A stretch of DNA of 64,000 nt, taken from positions 62,001 to 126,000 of the forward strand of contig NZ_JAATOO010000001.1 of NCBI RefSeq assembly GCF_011806575.1, read 5' to 3'. Position numbers and translations under genes: made by a program. Position 1 is the stretch's first letter, and each line of letters starts with the position of its first letter. Below, piece after piece: positions 18,565-26,855 of this stretch. The notes beneath the pieces are model-generated. The model was given only the letters and a program-made list of their open reading frames with translations, had not been told where the DNA came from and ran no database searches. Source of the stretch: Vibrio hepatarius. Lineage in GTDB: Bacteria; Pseudomonadota; Gammaproteobacteria; Enterobacterales; Vibrionaceae.

Positions 18565-18836
18565 GAGTTACTCCTTTTAATCATAAGCCTTGAACAATCT
18601 AAAAAACAAACCTTCATGGTTTCAAGCTACAAAGCGGGCTTAGATTATTGCTCTTTAATAACAGTTTAACGGCTGAATATAGATAAATATGTCGATATTT
18701 TCCAGCTAAATAACTTCGCACTGAAATAATTGATATAAAGGCGAAGCTAGAAAAGCACTTATGCGACGTAAAACACTTTACTTTGCTAATCATAGCACGT
18801 AAATTTCGTTCAATTTCCATTCAATGTGATGCACTT

Positions 18837-19727
18837 ATGTCTGAGCAACGTCTAGGCAATTGGATGGCTGCACTCTCCTTTTTTCTCTGGGGAATCCTGC
18901 CTCTCTATTACCAGTTTTTACCGAATGCGGCGATGGATGAACTCTTGCCAGTTCGCCTACTCGCATCAATTCCCTGCTGCCTATTGATCTGTTTGGCAGT
19001 CACTCGCAAGTTACCTAACTTGAAAGAAGCTTGGGCGGATAAACGTTCGTTAAAGCTGACGTTTATAGGTACGGTGGTGATGTCACTTTCATGGACAGCG
19101 TTCATCTGGGCACTTACCCACAACCGCGTCATTGATGCGAGCTTAGGGTTCTTTATTACTCCTTTGATGATGTGCGCACTAGGTGTGATGGTATTTGGTG
19201 AAATCTTGTCACCCGGAAAGAAAATCGCCTTAACGCTCGCGACCATCGGCTTGAGTTACCAAATCATTCAATATGGTGAAATGCCGTTTATTGCTTTGAT
19301 CATGGCGATATTCTTTTCACTCTATGGTTTGTGCAAGAAAAAGATCGCCTACAGCTGGAGTACTTGCTTATTTATGGAAGCGTTGCTGCTTGCTCCCTTT
19401 GCGATTGGGTATTTGCTATTTAAAGAGCTCACGGTTGGTAGTGTTATCGTTCAAGCGGATCTAAATACGCTGTTATTGTATATGGGCGCGGCGCCAGCAA
19501 CGTTAATTCCGTTAGTGTTCTATTCGATTGCGATTCGATTAACCAGCATGTCGACCGTTGGCTTGATGCAATATATCGAACCATCCATTCAGTTTCTGTT
19601 GGCGATTTTTCTATTTAATGAAATGTTTGATGAAGTCAAAGCCATCAGCTTTGGATTGATATGGATTGGGTTACTGCTAACGATTTTAGAAACATCACGT
19701 AATCGCTATGCATTAAAACGGCTGTGA
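18837..19727 (+). CDS. rarD: RarD, EamA-family transporter
   Basis: A 296-residue inner-membrane protein with ten predicted helices of the drug/metabolite transporter (EamA) superfamily; the N-terminal MSEQRLGNWMAALSFFLWGILPLYYQFL is characteristic of RarD (chloramphenicol-sensitive protein). The substrate is unproven. The ATG at 18837 was chosen to match the family; the 18-codon upstream extension begins with TTG. The gene is monocistronic and converges on the ArcD-like gene at a bidirectional terminator. Confidence 0.9.
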   Translation: MSEQRLGNWMAALSFFLWGILPLYYQFLPNAAMDELLPVRLLASIPCCLLICLAVTRKLPNLKEAWADKRSLKLTFIGTVVMSLSWTAFIWALTHNRVIDASLGFFITPLMMCALGVMVFGEILSPGKKIALTLATIGLSYQIIQYGEMPFIALIMAIFFSLYGLCKKKIAYSWSTCLFMEALLLAPFAIGYLLFKELTVGSVIVQADLNTLLLYMGAAPATLIPLVFYSIAIRLTSMSTVGLMQYIEPSIQFLLAIFLFNEMFDEVKAISFGLIWIGLLLTILETSRNRYALKRL

Positions 19728-19735
19728 CGCGATAT

Positions 19736-19764
19736 AAAAAATCCCCTCATGTGAGGGGATTTTA
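19736..19764. terminator. Bidirectional terminator rarD / ArcD-like gene
   Basis: AAAATCCCCTC and GAGGGGATTTTA pair across a loop of about four bases, with A and T runs on both sides. Confidence 0.92.
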
Positions 19765-19769
19765 TTATT

Positions 19770-21182
19770 CTATACCGCGAGCATTCCATTCCACAGCATT
19801 CCAACAGCCACAACAGCGACTAAGCTAAGAGCGCAAGCCCCTAACCGCTCTTTCCCTTGGAACGGATTAATGCCCAGCTCTTTCTTCGCTTGGATGTAAA
19901 AGTACAAGCCAGGTACATACAAGATTGCCGATAACATCAGGTAATTCAGACCAGACGCGTAAAGCAGCCAAACACCATAAACAGCTGCACCTAAGCCGAT
20001 CATCAACAAGCTGCCACGGTTTCTTTCTTGCAAAGCGATTTTCAGTACAAACGCCCCAACGAGGAAATACGGCACTAAGATCATTTCCGATGCAATAACT
20101 AACAAGGTGTCGTAAGTGCTCCCCGCAAACATCACCACGATAAGCGATACCTGAATCCAGATGTTGGTCAATGTAAGCGCTTTAACCGGGCTTCCTGCCG
20201 CATTGAGTTTACCGTAGGCCTTAGGAAACATCTTTTCCTTGGCGCACAGGTAAGGCGCTTCCGCAGCAAGGACTGTCCAGCTTAAGAAAGCGCCGCATAC
20301 AGAAATCAATAGGCCAACACTAATGATGTACTGCCCCCATGGACCAAGAATATGCGTCAACACTTTTGCCATCGACGGGTTTTGGAACTCCGCAAGTTCG
20401 GTTGGCTTAATAACACCCATCGATAACAATGTGACAAAGACATAAATCGCAAGTGCTGTCAGCAGACCAAGAATTGTCGCTCGGCCGATATCTTTGCGGT
20501 CGCGAGCGCGACTTGATACCACCACAGCGCCTTCAATACCAATAAATACCCATACCGTAATCAGCATGGTGCTCTTAACTTGTGACAGCAAATCGTGCTC
20601 TTCGCCGAAATGCAAACCAGTAAAGTCGAGCGTAAAGGTGTCCCAACGAAACGCAATAAAGGTACATATGACAAAGATTAACAGCGGGATTAACTTAGCA
20701 AACGTCGTCACCATGTTGATCAGCGCTGCGGTTTGCACCCCTCGTAACACCAACGCATGCACCATCCACAATAGACAAGACGCGCCAGCAATCGAGATCC
20801 AAGTATTACCTTGACCAAATAACACAGAGTCTGGTGTATCGAAAAGCATCCCCAAAGTGCTGAATACGATCACCAAGTAAGAGACGTTTGCGAGCATAGC
20901 ACTGAGCCAATATCCCCACGCCGAACAGAATCCGACGAAATCACCAAACCCCTCTTTTGCATAGCCGAATACCCCACTATCGACTTCAGGGCGGTGAAAC
21001 GCCAATTTTTGGAAAGAAAGCGCCAGAAAGATCATCCCAATGCCGGTGATTGTCCAGCCAATCATCACCGCAGCTGGGCTCGCAACAGAAGCCATGTTTT
21101 GCGGTAAGCTAAAAACCCCTGCGCCAATCATCGAACCAATGACGATCGCGGTCAGAGAGCTAAGACCTAATTTGTTATCCAT
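19770..21182 (-). CDS. Basic amino acid/polyamine antiporter, ArcD-like (APA family)
   Basis: A 470-residue protein with twelve to thirteen helices. The first helix carries GSMIGAGVFSLPQNMA, the substrate-binding GxG region of APC-superfamily antiporters, and FIGIEGAVVVSSRARDRKDIGRAT is typical of the arginine/ornithine antiporter group (ArcD, YdgI). It probably exchanges a basic amino acid or its decarboxylation/deimination product across the inner membrane. No arginine deiminase or decarboxylase genes adjoin it, so the exact pair is open. The ATG at 21182 leads straight into the first helix. Confidence 0.85.
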   Translation of the reverse strand: MDNKLGLSSLTAIVIGSMIGAGVFSLPQNMASVASPAAVMIGWTITGIGMIFLALSFQKLAFHRPEVDSGVFGYAKEGFGDFVGFCSAWGYWLSAMLANVSYLVIVFSTLGMLFDTPDSVLFGQGNTWISIAGASCLLWMVHALVLRGVQTAALINMVTTFAKLIPLLIFVICTFIAFRWDTFTLDFTGLHFGEEHDLLSQVKSTMLITVWVFIGIEGAVVVSSRARDRKDIGRATILGLLTALAIYVFVTLLSMGVIKPTELAEFQNPSMAKVLTHILGPWGQYIISVGLLISVCGAFLSWTVLAAEAPYLCAKEKMFPKAYGKLNAAGSPVKALTLTNIWIQVSLIVVMFAGSTYDTLLVIASEMILVPYFLVGAFVLKIALQERNRGSLLMIGLGAAVYGVWLLYASGLNYLMLSAILYVPGLYFYIQAKKELGINPFQGKERLGACALSLVAVVAVGMLWNGMLAV

Positions 21183-21540
21183 TATAATTATCCGGTGTAC
21201 CAGGTTTTCTATATTTTAGGAGACGCATTTTACGCTGAAACCAATGCAACAGGCAGAGCTCATGTGAGCTATATCTCAGAGATCGGCGAGAAAACCTAAC
21301 TTTCATTGTTACCGATCAAACCTCGGGCGGCATTATAATAATTTCGCTCCAATAAAATAAAACTAAATAGCAAATAACTGCCGCATAAATTCATAATTGT
21401 GGGATATTTCACCAAAAAACAACTAAATTACCACACAAATTAAACTTACAATTATTGAGGATTAGTGACTTTTTATCCTAATGAAGATGACATTTATCCA
21501 AGCTTCCTTCGTCTCATCCAGTGCATGCTCGAAAAGTGGT

Positions 21541-21660
21541 CTACACTAAGTTTATCTTCTCCCAAGAAGATACTGAGTAAAAATTACTTCCTGTGGTGAG
21601 ACCACTTTCAAGCCTTGGCCAATGCTTTGCATATCGGGCTTTTAAAGTGGTCCTTTTTTT
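21541..21660 (+). ncRNA. Candidate intergenic small RNA
   Basis: The segment ends in a strong intrinsic terminator: GACCACTTT (21600-21608) pairs with AAAGTGGTC (21644-21652), AAGCC pairs with GGCTT inside it, and seven T residues follow. A hairpin TATCTTCT/AGAAGATA (21553-21572) would form the 5' end. TACACT at 21542-21547 could be a -10 box, but the -35 is poor. No plus-strand gene lies within 1.1 kb downstream, so it is not an obvious leader. I do not recognise it as a named RNA. Confidence 0.5.
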
Positions 21661-21684
21661 GCCTGATTTTCTAGCAGAATAAAT

Positions 21685-21716
21685 ACAAAAAAAGCAGCCA
21701 CCGTGGCTGCTTTTTA
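21685..21716 (-). terminator. Terminator of the SOS-type small gene
   Basis: AAAAAAAGCAGCCAC and GTGGCTGCTTTTT pair nearly perfectly; on the minus strand it ends in a seven-T tract. It lies about 55 bases past the stop of the small gene at 21772. Confidence 0.85.
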
Positions 21717-21771
21717 TCGTTTTAAGAATTGTGTTTGTTAGTCGTTGATAAGGTAAGTTACGTTGCAAGAA

Positions 21772-21993
21772 TCAATGATGGCGATCATCAGGTTGCTCTG
21801 AAAAATCGACCTGTTTATAAATATCAGCCAGAGACTTCGCTTTGGCTTTCTTACCACGTTTATTCTGGGCGACATAACCGTCTTCTTGGTCTTTTATCGC
21901 CCTTTCATGGGCTTTCGCCGATTGAATAAACTCCGGGTCTGACAACGCCTTTTGACGTAGGCGGTTAACGCGTTCAATGGTTTCCCATATCAT
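21772..21993 (-). CDS. Small charged protein under double LexA control (unknown function)
   Basis: A 73-residue soluble protein, rich in Lys, Arg, Asp and Glu, with a predicted helical first half (MIWETIERVNRLRQKALSD) and a lysine-rich middle (KRGKKAKAKS). I do not recognise a family. AAAGGAGG lies just before the ATG at 21993. Upstream, a near-consensus sigma-70 promoter is flanked by two palindromes of LexA type (separate entries), so it should be tightly repressed and induced by DNA damage. It follows dps in the same direction with no visible terminator between, so some read-through from dps is possible. A role as an SOS effector is inference only. Confidence 0.75.
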   Translation of the reverse strand: MIWETIERVNRLRQKALSDPEFIQSAKAHERAIKDQEDGYVAQNKRGKKAKAKSLADIYKQVDFSEQPDDRHH

Positions 21994-22009
21994 ATGCTAC
22001 CTCCTTTAC

Positions 22010-22025
22010 CTGTTTATATAAACAG
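22010..22025. promoter_or_regulatory. LexA box 1 (overlaps -10)
   Basis: CTGTTTATATAAACAG is a perfect 16-base palindrome of the CTGT-N8-ACAG form that LexA binds in gammaproteobacteria. On the minus strand its first bases overlap the -10 hexamer TATACT, and it ends 16 bases before the start codon of the small gene. Confidence 0.85.
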
Positions 22026-22051
22026 TATAGTTACTCAAACCAATTCGTCAA
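22020..22051 (-). promoter_or_regulatory. Sigma-70 promoter between two LexA boxes
   Basis: On the minus strand TTGACG, 16 bases, TATACT. The -35 lies five bases from box 2 and the -10 overlaps box 1. Confidence 0.75.
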
Positions 22052-22056
22052 GTTTT

Positions 22057-22072
22057 CTGTATGTCCATACAG
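22057..22072. promoter_or_regulatory. LexA box 2 (upstream of -35)
   Basis: CTGTATGTCCATACAG: seven-base perfect arms around TC, again CTGT-N8-ACAG. It begins right after the dps stop codon and is 47 bases centre to centre from box 1. Confidence 0.75.
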
Positions 22073-22076
22073 CTAC

Positions 22077-22553
22077 TTATTGAAGATAAGCGTTAAGCAT
22101 CCACATCAACTTTTCTTGTTCACGGATGTAATCACCCATCAAAGCTGCTGTACCCTCATCGTTGGCTTCACTGGCACGCTCAAGAATACTGCGCTGCTTA
22201 ACAAGCAAAGTGCTGAATCCGCTAACCAGACCACGTACGCAGTCAATACCTTGGGTTGCGTTGCGATGTTCTAGGATTGAACTGCCTTCAAGGTACTGGC
22301 TAAAACTATGATCTGGTGTAAAGCCAAGCGTCAGGATTCGCTCTGCAAGTTCATCAATCTTAACCTGGAGATCGGTATAAATTTCTTCAAATTTAGCGTG
22401 TAGCTCAAAGAATGCCTGACCTTTGATGTTCCAGTGATAGCCACGAGTATTCATGTACAACACTTGGTAATGTGCAAGTAGATGGTTCAACTCATTTGCC
22501 AGTTGTTGTGCGTCATTTTGGTTCAAGCCAATTAGGTTTACATGTGTCGTCAT
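22077..22553 (-). CDS. dps: Dps family ferritin-like DNA protection protein
   Basis: A 158-residue protein of the Dps/bacterioferritin comigratory fold. The dinuclear ferroxidase ligands are visible in YHWNIKGQAFFELHAKFEEIYTD (His at about 40, then His, Glu/Asp). Dps forms a dodecamer that stores iron with H2O2 as oxidant and protects DNA. The N-terminus lacks the long lysine tail of E. coli Dps, so direct DNA binding may be weaker. An OxyR-like site lies about 80-115 bases upstream. The stop abuts a LexA box of the next gene. Confidence 0.93.
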   Translation of the reverse strand: MTTHVNLIGLNQNDAQQLANELNHLLAHYQVLYMNTRGYHWNIKGQAFFELHAKFEEIYTDLQVKIDELAERILTLGFTPDHSFSQYLEGSSILEHRNATQGIDCVRGLVSGFSTLLVKQRSILERASEANDEGTAALMGDYIREQEKLMWMLNAYLQ

Positions 22554-22630
22554 AATCTTTGCCCTCAGATTTTCGTTAACATCTTTTGTGTCTGTGGGAT
22601 TAATTTAACGTGGGCAGATAAATAGTTAAA

Positions 22631-22667
22631 TCCGATTAAAACTATCAATTTGATAGGCGTTATTTAT
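22631..22667. promoter_or_regulatory. Probable OxyR-binding site upstream of dps
   Basis: CTAT, seven bases, ATAG forms the core, with further spaced matches to the OxyR pattern on both sides (G, T and A at expected positions on the left; A and TTAT on the right). It is positioned to activate dps, a known OxyR target in E. coli. An adjacent inverted repeat GATAGGCGTTA/TAACACCTATC (22652-22684) overlaps it. Confidence 0.5.
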
Positions 22668-22763
22668 TTAAGGTAACACCTATCTCAACGATTAATACAA
22701 CCGATTATCATGAGTTCAACGAGTTCAGTACGCTATAAAAAAAACAGATACGAATGAGAACAA

Positions 22764-23630
22764 ATGAAAGCACTAGTAGTAGAAGGCGGCGCAATGCGCG
22801 GCATATTTGCAGCGGGCGTACTAGACACCTTTATTCAGCAAGATTATTACCCTTTTGACTTTACAGTGGGCGTTTCAGCAGGCGCTTCGAATCTGATTGG
22901 CTATCTCTCAAAGCAACACAAGCGCAGCTACGATGTTATTACGACGCTCGCCACTGACAGCGCCTTTTTTAATCCAAAACGCTTCCTTAAAGGCGGCAAC
23001 TTAGTCGATGTAAAGTGGTTGGTATCCGAGTCTCAACGCCAATATCCGATTGATGAACAAGCATTCCAGCAAAGTCCACCAATGCTTGCGGTAGCAACGA
23101 ATGTCGAAACCGGTAAAGCAGACTACTACAGCGTGAACCGCCACAACCTTAGCGATGTGATTGAAGCAACCAGTGCGCTGCCATTAGTTTACAAACGCAC
23201 TCCTTGTTTCTCCGGCGGATGCTACACCGATGGCGGCGTTGCGGATTCGATTCCGGTCATTGAAGCTTATCGCCGAGGAGCACGTGACATTACGGTGGTT
23301 TTGTCTCACCCGCTGAGCTATGAGATGCCAAAAACGCGCCATTCTTGGCTGTTGGAACGCTTGCTAGCGAAACATCCGAAAATTGCAGAGGCGATGAAAA
23401 ACCGCGCCGAGAATTACAATCAATCGTTGCAGTTTATTCGTAATCCACCAGCCGATGCAGCCATTCGAGTGATTGCACCTAGCGAGGACTTTGACGTGAA
23501 ACGCCTGACAATGAACAAAACGATTTTGGATAAGGGTTATCAGATGGGGTTGGAAGAAGGTCAGGCCCACCTAGCGATTCGCAGAGGTCAATTTGGTCTC
23601 AACGAAGAAAACTGCCATTTCTGTGTCTAA
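22764..23630 (+). CDS. Patatin-like phospholipase (YjjU-like)
   Basis: A 288-residue protein with the patatin catalytic set: oxyanion motif EGGAMRG (residues 7-13), nucleophile elbow GVSAGAS (Ser about 39) and the Asp of the dyad in YTDGGVADSIP. There is no signal peptide, so it acts in the cytoplasm or at the inner face of the membrane, like E. coli YjjU. The C-terminus ends in a CHFCV cysteine pair, which is unusual and may bind metal. GAGAAC precedes the ATG. It is divergent from dps and has its own terminator. Likely substrate is a phospholipid or lysophospholipid. Confidence 0.87.
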   Translation: MKALVVEGGAMRGIFAAGVLDTFIQQDYYPFDFTVGVSAGASNLIGYLSKQHKRSYDVITTLATDSAFFNPKRFLKGGNLVDVKWLVSESQRQYPIDEQAFQQSPPMLAVATNVETGKADYYSVNRHNLSDVIEATSALPLVYKRTPCFSGGCYTDGGVADSIPVIEAYRRGARDITVVLSHPLSYEMPKTRHSWLLERLLAKHPKIAEAMKNRAENYNQSLQFIRNPPADAAIRVIAPSEDFDVKRLTMNKTILDKGYQMGLEEGQAHLAIRRGQFGLNEENCHFCV

Positions 23631-23638
23631 ACAATAAC

Positions 23639-23670
23639 AAGCTCACCAGCGTGCTTACTGGTGAGCTTTT
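23639..23670. terminator. Terminator of the patatin gene
   Basis: AAGCTCACCAG and CTGGTGAGCTTTT, an 11-bp stem with an eight-base loop. It also lies just past the stop of the convergent oxygenase gene. Confidence 0.9.
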
Positions 23671-23677
23671 CATTGAA

Positions 23678-24280
23678 TCAGTTGGCGATATCTAGGTGGT
23701 TTTCGGTAACGCCGTTTACACGAAACCACCCTGCAATGCTGTAACGCTTTCTGTTCGCTGGCAGAACTTCATGGGGAAACTGTTCTGAAAAGAACACCGC
23801 TAAACGCCCTGCTTGCGGAGAGATCTTGGTTAGTAAGTTGTCGTCGAGATCGTAAACCACTAACTCACCGCCATCGCTTTCCTGCCAATCATCATTTAGG
23901 TAGAAAACGATTGTCAGCCTACGGTTGCGGTTATGTTGAAAACTATCGAGGTGCTTTTGGTAAAAATCGCCTTGTTCGTATTTGGCAAAGTGTGCTTCAA
24001 ACTCAAACAAGCCCAAGAAAAAATGGCGATTTGTCTCCAGTCGTATTTCTTCCATTCGGTCTAAGAAAGACTCGACTGACTTGCCCATGGTCGGCTCTAA
24101 CCATTGGATTTTATCGCTACGAATAGAAGCTTCTCGAATGGCTTCTTCACTACGACCAATACGAGCTTTGTTCCATTCACTTGGCAGATGTTCTCTCAAC
24201 TCAGCGACTTCATCTGGGGTTAAAAAGTTGTCCCAGACGTAGTATCCGTGGGTAAAAAGAGCATCAATAAGCTGGTTCAT
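23678..24280 (-). CDS. 2-oxoglutarate/Fe(II)-dependent oxygenase
   Basis: A 200-residue protein of the prolyl-hydroxylase-like (SM-20/PHD) group. The iron triad is HLDSF (His and Asp, about residues 109 and 111) and the distal His in FPHEVLP, with the 2-oxoglutarate-binding Arg in RKRYSIAGWFR. Bacterial relatives hydroxylate proline in EF-Tu, but substrate specificity cannot be assigned here. The gene stands alone, with about 100 bases to the next gene. Confidence 0.85.
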   Translation of the reverse strand: MNQLIDALFTHGYYVWDNFLTPDEVAELREHLPSEWNKARIGRSEEAIREASIRSDKIQWLEPTMGKSVESFLDRMEEIRLETNRHFFLGLFEFEAHFAKYEQGDFYQKHLDSFQHNRNRRLTIVFYLNDDWQESDGGELVVYDLDDNLLTKISPQAGRLAVFFSEQFPHEVLPANRKRYSIAGWFRVNGVTENHLDIAN

Positions 24281-24384
24281 TAGTAGGGAGAGTCCAGAAT
24301 AACTTTAAACAAGCCTTATACAGAACTCTCACCTATCGTATCAAATCAGCCTATTTGTCATTACGATTAATAATGCTAATAGCA

Positions 24385-24723
24385 CTACAGCCGAGTCAGG
24401 TTTAACTCAACTTCAGAACCCAGCCAGTAGGCATAATCGGTGTGATCTTTGTAGTCGTCATCGGTAACGGCATGAACAAGTACAGACAGGTCTGCTCGCG
24501 CTTTATCGAGCCAAGGGATCAGCAGGTCAAATTGTTCTTGTTTGAACTCGATGGCAAAGCTCCAACGCAGATGTGGCCCTACCAACTTCTGGTGAAAATT
24601 GCCCACAGCGAAGCCGAGTTCACTCTGAATTCGCTCACGTAGCTCAAAAGAGAAATCGCGAGTTTGCTCATCAAAGTAAATGTGAGCATGGTAGTCTTGG
24701 TGTTGATTGACTGGATATTTCAT
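24385..24723 (-). CDS. DOPA 4,5-dioxygenase family protein
   Basis: A 112-residue protein matching the small DOPA 4,5-dioxygenase-like family: the N-terminal YHAHIYFDE with two conserved His, and GPHLRWSFAIEF in the middle. In fungi and plants such proteins open the ring of DOPA; the role in Vibrio is unknown. No other aromatic catabolic genes are present. A non-enzymatic or other extradiol activity is possible. Confidence 0.85.
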   Translation of the reverse strand: MKYPVNQHQDYHAHIYFDEQTRDFSFELRERIQSELGFAVGNFHQKLVGPHLRWSFAIEFKQEQFDLLIPWLDKARADLSVLVHAVTDDDYKDHTDYAYWLGSEVELNLTRL

Positions 24724-24779
24724 TGTCTTAGTTGCATAGAAGAAAACGAGGCCATACTAACATTAATTCTCATTCTCGC

Positions 24780-25418
24780 CTAACTCACTAGCCCTTTTTC
24801 CACTGCGTATTTGGCTAATTCCGCCGTGCTGTGTAAATCCAATTTGTGTTTGATGTTTTGACGGTGAGTTTCGACGGTGCGATAACTGATATTCAATAGC
24901 GAGGCGACTTTCTTACTGCTGTTGCCTTGGGCAACTAGCTTGAGTACAGCCTCTTCTCGACGACTCAACGGATTCGGTTTTTGCGCTGCCGGCGTCACTT
25001 CCTGAGAAAATAGCGTTTGCGTCACTGACTCACAAAAGTACGTTGAACCTTGGTTGACCGTTTTGATCGCCTGAACCATTTTTTCCGCGCTGATTTCTTT
25101 TAGCATGTAACCGACCGCGCCCACCTGCATTACTTTCATAATGTATTCGCGGTTATCATGCATGGTCAGCATCAATACTTTTGCACTCGGGTTTTCTTCA
25201 CGAATTACACTGGTGGCTTTTATGCCGTTCATTACTGGCATGCTTACGTCCATCAATACAACGTCTGGCTGTAACTCCCTTACGACGTTAATCGCTTCCA
25301 AGCCGTTACTTGCCGTGCCGATGACTTCAATACCCGACTCCATTTGCAACCGCGCAATAAATCCATCCAAAACTACTTGGTGATCATCTGCAATGACCAC
25401 GCGAATTGTTCTATCCAT
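24780..25418 (-). CDS. LuxR/NarL-type response regulator
   Basis: A 212-residue regulator: receiver domain (DD near residues 9-10, phospho-acceptor Asp in VVLMDVSMP about 56, Lys in YMLKEIS) and a C-terminal LuxR-type helix-turn-helix (LSRREEAVLKLVAQGNSSKKVASLLNISYRTVETHRQNI). I use the ATG at 25416-25418, which overlaps the kinase stop by eight bases; a Met four codons earlier is also possible. It is co-transcribed with the upstream Cache-domain kinase and is the probable regulator of the TRAP genes that follow it in the opposite end of the cluster. Confidence 0.92.
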   Translation of the reverse strand: MDRTIRVVIADDHQVVLDGFIARLQMESGIEVIGTASNGLEAINVVRELQPDVVLMDVSMPVMNGIKATSVIREENPSAKVLMLTMHDNREYIMKVMQVGAVGYMLKEISAEKMVQAIKTVNQGSTYFCESVTQTLFSQEVTPAAQKPNPLSRREEAVLKLVAQGNSSKKVASLLNISYRTVETHRQNIKHKLDLHSTAELAKYAVEKGLVS

Positions 25419-26766
25419 AAACCAATCCATCCAATTGCAACAACACGGTTATTTCCGTTCCAAACCCAGGTTCACTCTCGATTTCGAAGTCACCACCAAT
25501 AAACTCTACTCGCTCACGCATATTGCGTAACCCGATTCCGCCTTTTCGCATCGCGCTATTGACGTCAAAGCCGACGCCATCGTCACGAATAATTAACTGC
25601 AACATATTACCCATCTGCTGCAAGATGACACTCACTTTTGTCGCATTGGAATGTTTCTCAATGTTAGTGAGCGATTCCTGAGCCACACGATATAAGGTTG
25701 TCGCGGCCTCTGAATGCAAACGTCCAGGCTCAGTAGACAACGACGTTTCAATTTCTACGCCCGAGTGCGCTTTATAGTCTTGAAGTAAGCTGTTCATTGC
25801 CGCTTCCAGACCAATATCGTCTAGCGCACTTGGACGCAATTGATGCGAGATATTGCGCACTTCATTAATCGCGGTCATCAAAGAGTGCTGCGATTTCGAT
25901 AAGTATTTTTGCAGCTCAGGCTGCTCAATTTTACTGCTGAGTAAGTCCAAGTGACACTTGCTTGAAACCAGCAGTTGGTTGATTCCGTCATGCAGTTCCC
26001 GAGCGAGATGTTTTTTCTCGTCTTCTTGAAACATCACCGTTTTATGCGCCAATTCTTTCAGGCTACGGTCTGCGAGCCTGTGTTCGTGTAAATTAACCGC
26101 TAAGGTGATCACCACGATCACCGCTACCGTGACAATCACAATCACAACCACAGTAAAAAATGTGGTTTCGATGTTTTGATTTATTTCTGACTGCAACTTG
26201 GCAACCTCGGTCGATACATCTTCCATGTAAAGACCAGTACCGATCATCCACTTCCATTTGTCGAGCCAAGCAGCGTAACTGAGCTTAGGAACGTTTTCGC
26301 CTGTTGAGGGTTTTTGCCATAAGTAGCTATGAAAACCACCGCCGCTCTGCGCCTGATACAGCAAAGCTTCAATCAGAAAATCACCGTTTTCATCCTGCAG
26401 ACTCAATAAGTTTTGTCCGATTAGCTCAGGGATAATCGGGTGGACAAGGTTTGTGCCGCTCTCATCGTAAACAAAGAAGTAACCATCTTTGCCAAAGCGC
26501 AAGCTATCGACGATCTCTTTCACTTGCTGCTGCGCGACGTCTTGCGGCAAGCTCGGATCGTTATAGATATGAGAAATTGCGCCAATCACCAGCTCAACAC
26601 GGTCTTTCAGTGCGGTCTCTTTCGATTGAATCAACCCTTCCTTGAATAGCTTGACTTCGTTCTCACCTAACGCCTGAGTTTGGTAGATAGATATCCAGCT
26701 GGTGATCGCAGTCACCAGCAATAACGGCAATAAGCTCAATAGTATGAGTTTCGCTTGTAGATGCAT
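25411..26766 (-). CDS. Cache-domain sensor histidine kinase (HisKA_3 type)
   Basis: A 451-residue kinase. An N-terminal helix (about 7-27) and a second at about 200-225 enclose a single Cache-type periplasmic domain with the hallmark GYFFVYDESGTNLVHP and WKWMIGTGLYM. The cytoplasmic part has the NarL-class DHp box ARELHDGINQLL and ATPase motifs DDGVGFD and GIGLRNMRERV. Cache domains of this kind commonly bind small carboxylates. The TRAP transporter upstream suggests that the transported substrate is also the signal. Confidence 0.9.
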   Translation of the reverse strand: MHLQAKLILLSLLPLLLVTAITSWISIYQTQALGENEVKLFKEGLIQSKETALKDRVELVIGAISHIYNDPSLPQDVAQQQVKEIVDSLRFGKDGYFFVYDESGTNLVHPIIPELIGQNLLSLQDENGDFLIEALLYQAQSGGGFHSYLWQKPSTGENVPKLSYAAWLDKWKWMIGTGLYMEDVSTEVAKLQSEINQNIETTFFTVVVIVIVTVAVIVVITLAVNLHEHRLADRSLKELAHKTVMFQEDEKKHLARELHDGINQLLVSSKCHLDLLSSKIEQPELQKYLSKSQHSLMTAINEVRNISHQLRPSALDDIGLEAAMNSLLQDYKAHSGVEIETSLSTEPGRLHSEAATTLYRVAQESLTNIEKHSNATKVSVILQQMGNMLQLIIRDDGVGFDVNSAMRKGGIGLRNMRERVEFIGGDFEIESEPGFGTEITVLLQLDGLVYG

Positions 26767-26782
26767 TTCATTCCCTTTAATA

Positions 26783-26816
26783 CAACAAAAGCTGCTTATC
26801 TTTCGACAAGCAGCTT
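26783..26816 (-). terminator. Terminator between TRAP operon and kinase gene
   Basis: Minus strand: AAGCTGCTT, ten-base loop, AAGCAGCTTTTGTTG. It lies after dctM and before the kinase start, so the two-component genes are either separately transcribed or expressed by read-through. Confidence 0.8.
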
Positions 26817-26855
26817 CACTATATCAATAGTTGCTAATTAACTGTAATTAACTGG

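Larger units (their letters stand above)
21183..21771. other. 589-base intergenic region
   Basis: From 21183 to about 21530 lies the ArcD-like gene's upstream sequence, AT-rich, with no clear gene. 21532-21660 holds a candidate small RNA (separate entry) and 21685-21716 a terminator. Open frames here are short and lack ribosome binding sites. Confidence 0.6.
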
